Assembly (NCBI RefSeq): GCF_007751715.1
Contig: NZ_CP036292.1
Span: 1,550,001-1,614,000, forward strand
Direction of reading: 5' to 3'
Length of the DNA: 64,000 nt
Source of the DNA: Rosistilla oblonga
GTDB taxonomy: Bacteria > Planctomycetota > Planctomycetia > Pirellulales > Pirellulaceae
Positions 35,169-43,906 of the stretch are shown here, piece after piece. The translations under genes and the position numbers were made by a program. Below the pieces are notes generated by a model. That model was given only the letters and a program-made list of their open reading frames with translations, was not told the origin of the DNA and did not search any database. Every line of letters begins with the position of its first letter. Position 1 is the first letter of the stretch.

Positions 35169-38027
35169 TCAAGTCAGAGGCATGGTTAGGATTTGCCATT
35201 CAGTGCGTGCAGATTCAGTGCCGTTTACCGCTTTGACATGGAATTGTTCGCGACCGCCTGGCGTTAAGCCTGTTGCCAGGTAAGAGGTGCTGTTCGCCGG
35301 GATAGTCGCAAGCAGAACAGTTCCCGTTGCGGCTGTCCATCGGTAGATCTCGTAGCTGGTTTCGCTCTCTGAATCTTCCCACTGAAGCTGCGCCGAAGTA
35401 CTTGACATAGCGGTGAGTGTGAAGTTTCCAGGGACTGTCGGCACAGTTTCCGCAGATGGCATCACGACAAGCTTCCAATCTGTTCGCGCCGACTTGTCGC
35501 CATTGATCGGGCGAACATGGAATTGTTCGCGACTGCCTGGCGTTAAGCCTGTTGCCAGGTAAGAGGTGCTGTCCGCCGGGATAGTCGCAAGCAGAACTGT
35601 TCCCGTTGCGGCTGTCCATCGGTAGATCTCGTAGCTGGTTTCGCTCTCTGAATCTTCCCACTGAAGCTGCGCCGAAGTACTTGACATAGCGGTGAGTGTG
35701 AAGTTTCCAGGGACTGTCGGCACAGTTTCCGCAGATGGCATCACGACAAGCTTCCAGTCTGTTCGCGCCGACTTGTCGCCATTGATCGGGCGAACATGGA
35801 ATTGTTCGCGACCGCCTGGCGTTAAGCCTGTTGCCAGGTAAGAGGTGCTGTTCGCCGGGATAGTCGCAAGCAGAACAGTTCCCGTTGCGGCTGTCCATCG
35901 GTAGATCTCGTAGCTGGTTTCGCTCTCTGAATCTTCCCACTGAAGCTGCGCCGAAGTACTTGACATAGCGGTGAGTGTGAAGTTTCCAGGGACTGTCGGC
36001 ACAGTTTCCGCAGATGGCATCACGACAAGCTTCCAGTCTGTTCGCGCCGACTTGTCGCCATTGATCGGGCGAACATGGAATTGTTCGCGACCGCCTGGCG
36101 TTAAGCCTGTTGCCAGGTAAGAGGTGCTGTTCGCCGGGATAGTCGCAAGCAGAACAGTTCCCGTTGCGGCTGTCCATCGGTAGATCTCGTAGCTGGTTTC
36201 GCTCTCTGAATCTTCCCACTGAAGCTGCGCCGAAGTACTTGACATAGCGGTGAGTGTGAAGTTTCCAGGGATTGTCGGCACAGTTTCCGCAGATGGCATC
36301 ACGACAAGCTTCCAGTCTGTTCGCGCCGACTTGTCGCCATTGATCGGGCGAACATGGAATTGTTCGCGACCGCCTGGCGTTAAGCCTGTTGCCAGGTAAG
36401 AGGTGCTGTTCGCCGGGATAGTCGCAAGCAGAACAGTTCCCGTTGCGGCTGTCCATCGGTAGATCTCGTAGCTGGTTTCGCTCTCTGAATCTTCCCACTG
36501 AAGCTGCGCCGAAGTACTTGACATAGCGGTGAGTATGAAGTTTCCAGGGACTGTCGGCACAGTTTCCGCAGATGGCATCACGACAAGCTTCCAGTCTGTT
36601 CGCGCTGACTCAAACTCGTTGAACGCCTGCACGTAAAACCACTGTCGCAACCCTTGGGGGAGCCCGGCGGCGTTGTACGTTACGGTGTCTGCAGGCAACG
36701 TTTCCAGTAAGGTGGTGCCTGATAGACTGTTCCAGCCGTAAACACGATAGCCCGTTTCACCAATCGTATCGGACCAGTTCAGCGTTGCCTCGGTCGGCGA
36801 TACTACAGTTAATACTAGATTGGATGGTGTGCCAAGTTCCAAGCCCCAATTAGCGTCCGAGGTAACCAAATCAAAAGCGACGTTCGATGAGCTAACCGAA
36901 AGGGATTCGAACGTAGCGCTGCCAACATGTCGGGTGAACGTTACGTCGTAGGTGCCTGGCGGGAGTTCGAGGGCGTAGGTGCCGTCGGTGTGCGTTGTTG
37001 TTGTGTATTCGGTGCTTGTGGTGTTGTTGGTTGCCGTAACGGTGATGCCGGCTTCGCCTTCTCCGGCGTCGGGTTGGTCGTTGTCGATCACGCTGTCGTC
37101 GAAGACGGTGCCGCTGAGGAAACGGGTGCCGATGTCCCAGCCGATGTCATCGAGCGTCGTCCAGTCCAACGGACTCATCGGTTTGCGTGTGCCGGTTGTT
37201 AAGCTGGGGTCGAGTGCGGCTTCGGCTCCTGCGTAGGAGACGTCGTGCTCAAAGTGCCCCCCGTCAACCGGGATCGGGCTGCCGTAGAGAGCGACCGACT
37301 TGGGGCCGGTGAAGTAGTCGCCGGGTTCGTTGTCGACAAGGGCTTGGTCCGCCGTGGAGAGTTCGGACAGTGATTTTGTCAGGCTAGTCCAGGTGTTGCC
37401 CGGTTGGTTGGAGATACCAAAGATGTGTCCCAGTTCATGTAACGCCACGCTGTAAAAATCAGTGGTCCCCGAGGTCGGTAATCCGACGTCAAAGTGCCAT
37501 GTTGGCGAGGTGTCAAACGCGATACTGCCGCCCCAGGTACTCTGCTCATTCGCGCCGGATTGCCCACGCCACAAGACGGTGTCGACCCAATTAGGGTCGG
37601 TGTACTGGACGCCATACCCGGCGGATGCTTTGCCGAGCGTGGAACCGGTTAGATTGCGGGAGCCGACAAAGACGCGGACCTCGTTTTCAGCAAGCTGCAG
37701 ATTCTGGAGATTAACGGTGCTGCCGGTCTCCGGATCTTGGAACGATGCGGTCCACGAGTTGCCGGCTGTAGGAGCCGGGATCGCGGTCAACGTATCGAGC
37801 AATCGCGTTTCGTAATCGGTTGCCGCCCGTTCCAGTGCAGCTTTGGCATCGGTGTCAAAGAATCCGGAATCGTCGTAGCTGTAGTCGAAGACGATATCGA
37901 CGGCTAACAGGTCCCGCCGCTCCAAACTTTCCAGACGGATTCCGCGACGGCGCCCGCTGCGTGAGCGCCGAAGGTTAGATCGTTTGTTCGATTTGGTTCG
38001 GGAAGTCCACGATTTAAAGAAACTCAT
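35169..38027 (-). CDS. Surface metalloprotease-like protein with six FN3 repeats
   Basis: A 952-residue exported protein. The N-terminus is strongly basic and runs into RRGIRLESLERRDLLAVD, the planctomycete LE..E.R.LLA surface-protein signal. A metzincin-like domain follows with ALHELGHIFGISNQPGN; the third zinc ligand expected three residues after Gly is Asn, so catalysis is uncertain. Next is a CNA-B/SdrD-like beta domain (SGTVFDDSVIDNDQPDAG, DGTYALELPPGTYDVTF). The rest is one diverged and five nearly identical fibronectin type III units. I use the ATG at 38027 (MSFFKSW); the ATG at 38084 is possible. No dockerin or sorting tail is visible. Likely role: cell-surface or matrix protein. Confidence 0.8.
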   Translation of the reverse strand: MSFFKSWTSRTKSNKRSNLRRSRSGRRRGIRLESLERRDLLAVDIVFDYSYDDSGFFDTDAKAALERAATDYETRLLDTLTAIPAPTAGNSWTASFQDPETGSTVNLQNLQLAENEVRVFVGSRNLTGSTLGKASAGYGVQYTDPNWVDTVLWRGQSGANEQSTWGGSIAFDTSPTWHFDVGLPTSGTTDFYSVALHELGHIFGISNQPGNTWTSLTKSLSELSTADQALVDNEPGDYFTGPKSVALYGSPIPVDGGHFEHDVSYAGAEAALDPSLTTGTRKPMSPLDWTTLDDIGWDIGTRFLSGTVFDDSVIDNDQPDAGEGEAGITVTATNNTTSTEYTTTTHTDGTYALELPPGTYDVTFTRHVGSATFESLSVSSSNVAFDLVTSDANWGLELGTPSNLVLTVVSPTEATLNWSDTIGETGYRVYGWNSLSGTTLLETLPADTVTYNAAGLPQGLRQWFYVQAFNEFESARTDWKLVVMPSAETVPTVPGNFILTAMSSTSAQLQWEDSESETSYEIYRWTAATGTVLLATIPANSTSYLATGLTPGGREQFHVRPINGDKSARTDWKLVVMPSAETVPTIPGNFTLTAMSSTSAQLQWEDSESETSYEIYRWTAATGTVLLATIPANSTSYLATGLTPGGREQFHVRPINGDKSARTDWKLVVMPSAETVPTVPGNFTLTAMSSTSAQLQWEDSESETSYEIYRWTAATGTVLLATIPANSTSYLATGLTPGGREQFHVRPINGDKSARTDWKLVVMPSAETVPTVPGNFTLTAMSSTSAQLQWEDSESETSYEIYRWTAATGTVLLATIPADSTSYLATGLTPGSREQFHVRPINGDKSARTDWKLVVMPSAETVPTVPGNFTLTAMSSTSAQLQWEDSESETSYEIYRWTAATGTVLLATIPANSTSYLATGLTPGGREQFHVKAVNGTESARTEWQILTMPLT
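35238..36632 (-). repeat. Five tandem 279-bp FN3-coding repeats
   Basis: The landmark ATGGAATTGTTCGCG recurs at 35238, 35517, 35796, 36075 and 36354, an exact 279-base period (93 codons). Copies differ by only a few bases, including synonymous sites, which points to recent duplication or gene conversion. The sixth FN3 unit on the N-terminal side is clearly diverged. Confidence 0.95.
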
Positions 38028-38181
38028 CAAAGCATCCAATCTCAATGCAACCAATGTCCATGTAGCCGTGGCCAACGAATTCATATCTGAATTGATGAAC
38101 CTGCAGCATTCGCCATTGATGAATTTAGCTTAATTTTTGTCGTGAAGCGATTGCAAGGCTCCGAATTTGAGCTACCGGAAA

Positions 38182-40533
38182 CTACTTTTGCTCTGACAAT
38201 TTGAGTTTGTTGGCAAGTTGTTCGATCGCAAACTGTTTGCTGTCGACATGATATAGGTGACACTTTGTGCACTGGTCGCCGGCAGCTTGCGCTGTGTGGC
38301 ATTTGGCACATGCGTCGAGTGTCAGTGGATCGAAGTCGTGGCCGGGATGTGGTTCACCCGTCGAGACGTTTTGTACAGTATTCTCGTCGGGCTTCCCTGC
38401 GACCTGGTGGCAGTATTTGCAGTCCATCAACATCGGTAGATTCATGTGTGGCCGATGTGAGAATCGCGTGAACGTCTTTCTTGGCCCTTGCTCGGGGGCC
38501 GCACGCCACGATGCCAACGAGTTGGCTCGCGCGGTCTGATGACAGCTGGTGCAAGCCTTGACCGTCTGCATCGACATGATCGCTTCGTAGTCGCTCGGGT
38601 GCATCGATTTGGCGCTGTTGGCTAGCCCGACCAACGCGACCAGCATCTGGTCGGCGTGTCCGCTGGGGCGATATCGCACGGCCAGTCGCAGCGAATCGCA
38701 GTACCAACCGCCGGCGGGCAACCGCTTGCTCGCATCAAACCGCTTCGGACGGGCGGGGGCTGGTTTGGCGGGCGCCGCTCCGGCCAAAGGATCGCTCAGA
38801 GGATCGTTTAACGGATCGCTCAGAGGATCGGTGAAAGGTTTTGCTAGCGGATCTGTTAGCGGATCGGAAGCCGGCCCCGACAGCGAAGGGACTTCCAGCG
38901 TGGGAGGCTCGGCCGGTTGCAGCATCGCCTCGGGAGCTTCGGTTTCTGGAACGCTAGGAATTTGTGCGATCTGTTCGACCGGCAGCTCTGGGCGTGGGAT
39001 CGCCAGTTGGATGCGGAGCGGATTTTCGGGAACGATCTCCCAATCGGCGACTAATCGAATTTGCATCGCGCGGAGTGTTGGTGGGATCACGACCATCGGG
39101 CTGTCTTCGGGGAGCCAGTTCTTGCAAGCCGCTTCGATCAGTTGCGGCGAGAGCTTCGCCGCAAGCTGGCCTGTCGTCTGTTCGTCCAGCCCCGTCGCCA
39201 GGCTCAGTCGCTTGGCGATCGCGTCGTATCCCGTGTCGGCCATCTCATTCATCAAACGACGCACTCCGGCGGCGATGCTTTTGGCATCGGCCAGGTCGTT
39301 GGCGGCGTTTGAATCCAGCCGGCTCAGATCGCCGTTGGCCGGCAAGCGGTCCAACGCGGTGGCAACTTCGGGATCCGAACGCAACAACAGTCGCACGACC
39401 GGTGGTATCTTGCCGTCGAAGATCCCCGTCGCGTCGGCGGGCCAGGATCCGGCGGGATGGCCGCCGCGAGTCATCGCCTCGGTGTCGAGCATCGGAAATT
39501 GGACGATCGCAAATCCTTCGGCGATCCCGACTTCTAATGACTTGTCGTGGCAGCTGGCGCAGGCGACTTCAAACGATGCGGTCCGGCCAAGCTCTTGATC
39601 GGCGGTCGGCTGGTGGCAGCGATTGCAATCAAACGTTTCGTTCTCTTGGGCGAAGTGTTTGCCGGCGTGCGACGCATGGTTAAATGCGATCTTGCCGCCG
39701 CGGCCGTAGGGCCAATCGGTCCATTGGGGATGGCCGTGTGTAAAGCTGCTGAATTGATTTTTGTGGCAGGTCTGGCATTGCTCACTGGTCAGCGCCGACA
39801 GGTTTTGGTGGCTGCCGTGATGTTCGCGGTGACAGGTGGCACATGCGATATCGTCGTTCGCGACCGCTGCCCCGGGAAGCATCGCGTGCCAGCTGGATTT
39901 GTGTTCGGTCTGCGACAGGCTAACCAGTTGCAATTGCTCGGTCGAAAGGTTGTGTGCGTTCCGGGCTAGGCTGCGGTCAATCGTGTTGTGGTGGCAGTCC
40001 ATGCACAATTGGGTTTGCGTCACGTTTTCGTGTGCGTCGCCGGCGGAGAAGAACCAACTGGACAGTGAGCCCTTGGCGGCGGGATGGCACGAAGCGCAGC
40101 GGTCGCTCTTCAGAGCACCGCCCAAAATTTGGGCGTGCGGTTGGATCAGGCCGCCCGGTGCGAAGGCTTCGGTTCGCCAGCGTCCTCCCAGCGAGATCAG
40201 GATCATGCTGACCGCGGTGAGGAAACAGAGGCTGGTTGCCACGCGGCGCTTTGCCTTCCACGATCGCTTTGGCGTGCAGGGAGTCGGCTTGAGTCCGCAG
40301 ACGCCCTCTTCGTTGGGGCCCGAGTCGCACTTGCCGCCCAAGCAGGCGGGGCGGTTGCAGGACCAGGAGTCGCCGTTGGCGGTCGGCCGACAGGCGGACA
40401 ACGCGGGACAATCCCCTTTGCCCGACGGGCCGTGTTGGCAGGGCGTGCCGGCGTCGCTCCAGCCGCAGACCCAGTTGTCACCGGGGCGGTCGTCGCGTGG
40501 CGGTTGTGGCAGCGGTTGATCGCTTTGTCTCAT
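38182..40533 (-). CDS. Membrane-anchored decaheme c-type cytochrome with Cys-rich head
   Basis: A 783-residue protein. Residues 1-95 hold nine Cys in two similar motifs (NWVCGWSDAGTPCQHGPSGK and SWSCNRPACLGGKCDSGPNE). A single TM follows (LCFLTAVSMILISLGG, about 102-117), then ten CXXCH heme sites: CASCH, CMDCH, CATCH, CQTCH, CNRCH, CASCH, then after a Pro-rich spacer CTSCH, CKYCH, CAKCH and CTKCH. The spacer carries DPL repeats (TDPLAKPFTDPLSDPLNDPL). Start ATG at 40533 with GGGAG inside the end of the upstream gene. It is the last gene of the redox operon and would pass electrons in the periplasm. The partner acceptor is unknown. Confidence 0.88.
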   Translation of the reverse strand: MRQSDQPLPQPPRDDRPGDNWVCGWSDAGTPCQHGPSGKGDCPALSACRPTANGDSWSCNRPACLGGKCDSGPNEEGVCGLKPTPCTPKRSWKAKRRVATSLCFLTAVSMILISLGGRWRTEAFAPGGLIQPHAQILGGALKSDRCASCHPAAKGSLSSWFFSAGDAHENVTQTQLCMDCHHNTIDRSLARNAHNLSTEQLQLVSLSQTEHKSSWHAMLPGAAVANDDIACATCHREHHGSHQNLSALTSEQCQTCHKNQFSSFTHGHPQWTDWPYGRGGKIAFNHASHAGKHFAQENETFDCNRCHQPTADQELGRTASFEVACASCHDKSLEVGIAEGFAIVQFPMLDTEAMTRGGHPAGSWPADATGIFDGKIPPVVRLLLRSDPEVATALDRLPANGDLSRLDSNAANDLADAKSIAAGVRRLMNEMADTGYDAIAKRLSLATGLDEQTTGQLAAKLSPQLIEAACKNWLPEDSPMVVIPPTLRAMQIRLVADWEIVPENPLRIQLAIPRPELPVEQIAQIPSVPETEAPEAMLQPAEPPTLEVPSLSGPASDPLTDPLAKPFTDPLSDPLNDPLSDPLAGAAPAKPAPARPKRFDASKRLPAGGWYCDSLRLAVRYRPSGHADQMLVALVGLANSAKSMHPSDYEAIMSMQTVKACTSCHQTARANSLASWRAAPEQGPRKTFTRFSHRPHMNLPMLMDCKYCHQVAGKPDENTVQNVSTGEPHPGHDFDPLTLDACAKCHTAQAAGDQCTKCHLYHVDSKQFAIEQLANKLKLSEQK

Positions 40534-40536
40534 CTA

Positions 40537-41355
40537 TCAAGCTCCCTGGAACCGTAACACCATCAACACATGCACTACGATGAAGACCAACATTGCCACG
40601 GTCAGCGCGATATGAATCGCCAGCCACATCCGCATTCGCAATTGGGTCGCATAGTGATAATCGAGGTCGTCGCGGTTGCGAATGAGTGCCGCCAAACGGC
40701 CTGCGGCTTGTTTCACGTTGCTGGCGAAATAGCGATCCAGTTCGCCCAGTTCGGTCAGCAGTCGACGCTTGCGATGGCTGGTCGGGACCAACACATATGC
40801 GAGGCTCGGCCGCGTCGAAAAATAGTGTTGCAGCCGCTCGCGATAAAACTTGGCGATCACCGGAACGTCGCCCGTCTGGCCGACTTCGGTAACGATCTCC
40901 GAAGCGCGATCGGCGATGGTGCGTCGGTGCCAACCGAAGCGATCGAAGCGGTATTCCCCCGCGATCGCAGTCAGTCGTTTCGCTCCGCGGCGGCTGATCC
41001 AAACGCCATACAAACCGCTGCCAGCGACCGACAGGAAGAGCAGCGAAAGGGTCGATTCGAAAAAGCCCGAGGCGATCACGACGGGAACATGCATCAGATA
41101 GATCGCCAACGCAAACAGGCCGGTGTAGATGTGAAACTGAGTCCAAACACGGACCGGCAGGATCGGCAGCATCACCAGTTTTTTACGCAGCCCCAGCAGC
41201 ATCAGCAGTCCAACGCTGGCCAACAGAGTCCAGCCGGTCGCCATCGATGCGTGACCGAGTCGCTGGCGGATCAGCCAGGTGGCAACCGCTGCGATCAGGA
41301 CAGCAATCGCTGTGATCGAGAGTGCGATCGTTCGTCGAGTTCGTTTGTGAAGCAT
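40537..41355 (-). CDS. b-type-cytochrome-like inner-membrane protein
   Basis: A 272-residue protein with about five hydrophobic helices: IALSITAIAVLIAAVATWLI, GWTLLASVGLLMLLGL, FHIYTGLFALAIYLMHVPVV, LSLLFLSVAGSGLYGVWIS and a last helix WLAIHIALTVAMLVFIVVHV. Histidine pairs in the third (HIYTG...MHVP) and last (IHIAL...VVHV) helices suit bis-His heme b ligation, as in membrane quinol- or ferric reductase-like cytochromes. A soluble basic region (150-235) lies between. It ends three bases before the decaheme start. The ATG at 41355 is used; an in-frame GTG at 41367 is too close to the GAAGG site. Heme binding is inference. Confidence 0.7.
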   Translation of the reverse strand: MLHKRTRRTIALSITAIAVLIAAVATWLIRQRLGHASMATGWTLLASVGLLMLLGLRKKLVMLPILPVRVWTQFHIYTGLFALAIYLMHVPVVIASGFFESTLSLLFLSVAGSGLYGVWISRRGAKRLTAIAGEYRFDRFGWHRRTIADRASEIVTEVGQTGDVPVIAKFYRERLQHYFSTRPSLAYVLVPTSHRKRRLLTELGELDRYFASNVKQAAGRLAALIRNRDDLDYHYATQLRMRMWLAIHIALTVAMLVFIVVHVLMVLRFQGA

Positions 41356-41376
41356 TAGGGGTATCACCTTCGAGGG

Positions 41377-43104
41377 CTAACGGCGTCGGCTGATCCAATC
41401 GCTAAGATCTTCCAAGTTGCCCAGATCGATCCGGACCAAGGCGTCGTGTGGACAGGCGTTCTGGCAAGCGGGCCCCGAGGGTTGCGATTGGCAGAGGTCG
41501 CATTTGGTGGCTTTCATGATCGGCAAGCCGGCCGATTCGTCGAAATACATCCGACCTTTGGGATCGCGCATCGTCCGCATCTGAATGTTTTCATAAGGGC
41601 ACGACGCGGCGCAAGTGCCACATCCGATGCAGATGTTCTCGTGGACCGAGACCGTGCCGGTTTCGGAATGGCGCGAGATCGCTCCGGTGGGACAACCGAT
41701 CATGCAGACCGGGTCGGCACAGTGCATGCAAGCCTGCGTAAATTGGATCCCATCGTTGGCCGGACCACTGCGAGTGAACCGCGGATTGCCGTCGTGCGTC
41801 GTCGCGCACGCTTTGACGCAATCGTCGCAGCGTGTGCAGGCGTTCAAATCGATCACCATCGCTTGGCGACCGTTATTTAGTCGTTCCTGGACGATAAACT
41901 CCAGCATCCCGGTCGGCACTTGCGACGCGATGTCGTGCCGGGCGCGGGCTTGTTGATCGTCGCGAGAGATCGGATCGGGCAGCTCGGTCCGCCGGATGTA
42001 CGGAAGCACGTATTCGGCGACGACTTCGATCGGGATGTGCAACGTGTCGACAAAGCCGACAGCTCGCAAAGATTCCTGCAGCGTGACGGGGGCTTGGTTG
42101 GAATCGCGATAGGTGTTGTGAACGATCTCGCGGAGGCCAAACATGTGCCCTTTGCCAAGATAAGCCAGCGTGCGATGCCCTTCACCGTAGCGAGAGCAGA
42201 CGCGGGCGAAACCGCTGCGGATCAGCAACAGGTCGGTCGGCAGATGCCCTTCCATTGCGACAAGCGGTTCCGATTCGATCTGTTCGACCGGTTTCAGTTT
42301 CCGCGTGCGGCGGTAATCGGAATGCCATTCGAGTCGACCGAAGGAGCGCAACAGCGTCGCGTCGGCTACTTTTTGAAGACAGTTCTCCGGCAGGAAACGG
42401 AACAGTGGCGTTTCCCGCAGGTGAATCATCAGCCAGTTGGTGCGGTAGTTTTGTTCCAGCTGTTGGGCCAAAACGCGATCGCGTCGCAACAGACGCAAGC
42501 CCTGCCAGCGGACTTCGACAAGCGTCGCATGGCTGTCGGCGACGACGGTCGCTGTCCGCGGGGCGCGATACATCGCCGCGACTTCACCAAACATTTCACC
42601 GGGGCCGATCTGGAGCGTTCGTTCGTGCGTGACGACGCCATCGAAGTCTTGCAAAAAGATCGACGCCGTATCGCCGTGCTGCTGGACTCGCGACGATCCG
42701 CCCGGCGTGATCTGATCGACGGTTCGGACCTCGGGAAATTGAGGCTGCTTCCAGAGTGCGGAGATCGCCGAGAACCAGCTCTTCTGTTTGGCGGTCGCGC
42801 GGCCGAGCGACTGCGGTGGCAATTGCCCCAGCACGACGCGGACACTGCCGGCGAGGACCAGGAACGCACTGTTGCCATAATCCCCTTCGCGAACGATCAC
42901 TTCGCCCGGTTGCACCTTGCGAATTCGGCAATCGTTGCGGAGCACTCCATCCAATGGCGTGTTAGCCGGGAACGCCGACTTATCCATTTCGGAGAATGGA
43001 GGCAGCGAACTGAGCCATTGCACGTCGCGCTCGAGCATGTCGGGATCAAAGGGTTGATCCCAACGCTGCGGTCTACGTATTTCGACGGTCGAGGTGGTTC
43101 CCAT
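41377..43104 (-). CDS. Double cNMP-binding protein with four [4Fe-4S] clusters
   Basis: A 575-residue cytosolic protein, first in the redox operon. Two cyclic-nucleotide-binding (Crp-like) beta rolls occupy about 60-210 (VQPGEVIVREGDYGNSAFLV, IGPGEMFGEVAAMYRAPRTA) and 230-385 (LLLIRSGFARVCSRYG, YLGKGHMFGLREI). The last 150 residues match the electron-transfer subunit of molybdopterin enzymes (HybA/DmsB type): CTRCDDCVKAC, CMHCADPVCMIGC, CIGCGTCAASCPY and CDLCQSQPSGPACQNACP. The first roll keeps the phosphate-binding GE..x..RTA layout (PGEMFGEVAAMYRAPRTATV). No catalytic molybdenum subunit is nearby. It probably couples a nucleotide signal to electron flow. Confidence 0.88.
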   Translation of the reverse strand: MGTTSTVEIRRPQRWDQPFDPDMLERDVQWLSSLPPFSEMDKSAFPANTPLDGVLRNDCRIRKVQPGEVIVREGDYGNSAFLVLAGSVRVVLGQLPPQSLGRATAKQKSWFSAISALWKQPQFPEVRTVDQITPGGSSRVQQHGDTASIFLQDFDGVVTHERTLQIGPGEMFGEVAAMYRAPRTATVVADSHATLVEVRWQGLRLLRRDRVLAQQLEQNYRTNWLMIHLRETPLFRFLPENCLQKVADATLLRSFGRLEWHSDYRRTRKLKPVEQIESEPLVAMEGHLPTDLLLIRSGFARVCSRYGEGHRTLAYLGKGHMFGLREIVHNTYRDSNQAPVTLQESLRAVGFVDTLHIPIEVVAEYVLPYIRRTELPDPISRDDQQARARHDIASQVPTGMLEFIVQERLNNGRQAMVIDLNACTRCDDCVKACATTHDGNPRFTRSGPANDGIQFTQACMHCADPVCMIGCPTGAISRHSETGTVSVHENICIGCGTCAASCPYENIQMRTMRDPKGRMYFDESAGLPIMKATKCDLCQSQPSGPACQNACPHDALVRIDLGNLEDLSDWISRRR

Positions 43105-43841
43105 CCATGGGTCTCGCTGAAAGTGGGGGAGAGTGAAGTAGCGGCATTTTGAAGGAGATCGCTGGCCTGCGTCAATGCTATAAGTTTTGCTTTCGTAGGC
43201 ATAGGAAAACGTGAGGAAATGCCCTGTGCCGTTGGAGCTCGGTCGGCAGCGATTACTTCCCCCTCCTCAAACGCAGTTTGAGTGGGAGGGTCGATCGAGC
43301 GAAGCAAAGTTCGGGGAGGGGAATTCGCGCAGCGAAGCGGCTTGATCCGCTGGTTAGGCCCTCCCCGGAAAACTTGCTAAACGCTCGTTTCCCGACCCTC
43401 CCAGCGTTGCTGGGCGAGTGAAGCGTGCAGGTGCCTTCACCCTCCCTCAAACGGAGTTTGAGTGGGAGGGTCGATCGAGCGAAGCAAAGTTCGGGGAGGG
43501 GAATTCGCGCAGCGAAGCGGCTTGATCCGCCGGTTAGGCCCTCCCCGGAAAACTTGCTAAACGCTCGATTCCCGACCCTCCCAGCGTTGCTGGGCGAGTG
43601 AAGCGTGCAGGTGCCTTCACCCTCCCTCAAACGGAGTTTGAGTGGGAGGGTCGAACGAGCGAAGCGTTGTTCGGGGAGGGGAGTTCGCGCAGCGAATCGG
43701 CTTGATCCGGCGGGTAGGCCGCTCTCCGGAAAACTCGCTGAAGGCTCGATATCCGACCCACCCAGCTGCGCCGGGCGGGTGAAGTTGTTGCTGGCAAAGA
43801 TCACCAGGTGCTTGGGGCCACCACCGGTCGCCGGAAACGAC
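43105..43841. repeat. Three 180-bp tandem intergenic repeats
   Basis: The marker AGTTTGAGTGGGAGGG recurs with the exact period 180 at 43275, 43455 and 43635. Units contain inverted repeats (CCCTCC..CAAAC / GTTTG..GGGAGGG, and CCCAGCGTTGCTGGG), so each can fold. Copies 1 and 2 are nearly identical; copy 3 is more diverged. Because 180 is a multiple of three, a 196-codon minus-strand ORF appears across them, which I do not regard as a gene. The 150 bases nearest the cNMP gene are unremarkable. Confidence 0.85.
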
Positions 43842-43871
43842 AAAAGGCGACCCCGTGGAGGGTCGCCTTTT
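43842..43871 (-). terminator. Terminator of fliA
   Basis: A 12-bp perfect stem, AAAAGGCGACCC (43842-43853) with GGGTCGCCTTTT (43860-43871) and a six-base loop. Its A/T ends provide a U-tract in either direction. It lies 36 bases beyond the fliA stop. Confidence 0.85.
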
Positions 43872-43906
43872 GCGAGCGTATCGATTGCGTGGGCAGAGCT
43901 TAAGGA

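Noticed and set aside
35215-36498. A 427-codon alternate-frame repeat protein
   Set aside because: Arises from reading the 279-base FN3 repeats in another frame; the FN3 frame has a full surface-protein architecture.
43256-43800. Possible CRISPR array
   Set aside because: Units are 180 bases and nearly identical throughout, with no short repeat / unique spacer pattern and no cas genes.
43253-43843. A 196-codon minus-strand ORF with internal repeats
   Set aside because: It is the translation of three 180-base non-coding repeats; the period divides by three, which keeps the frame open. No ribosome site or known domain.
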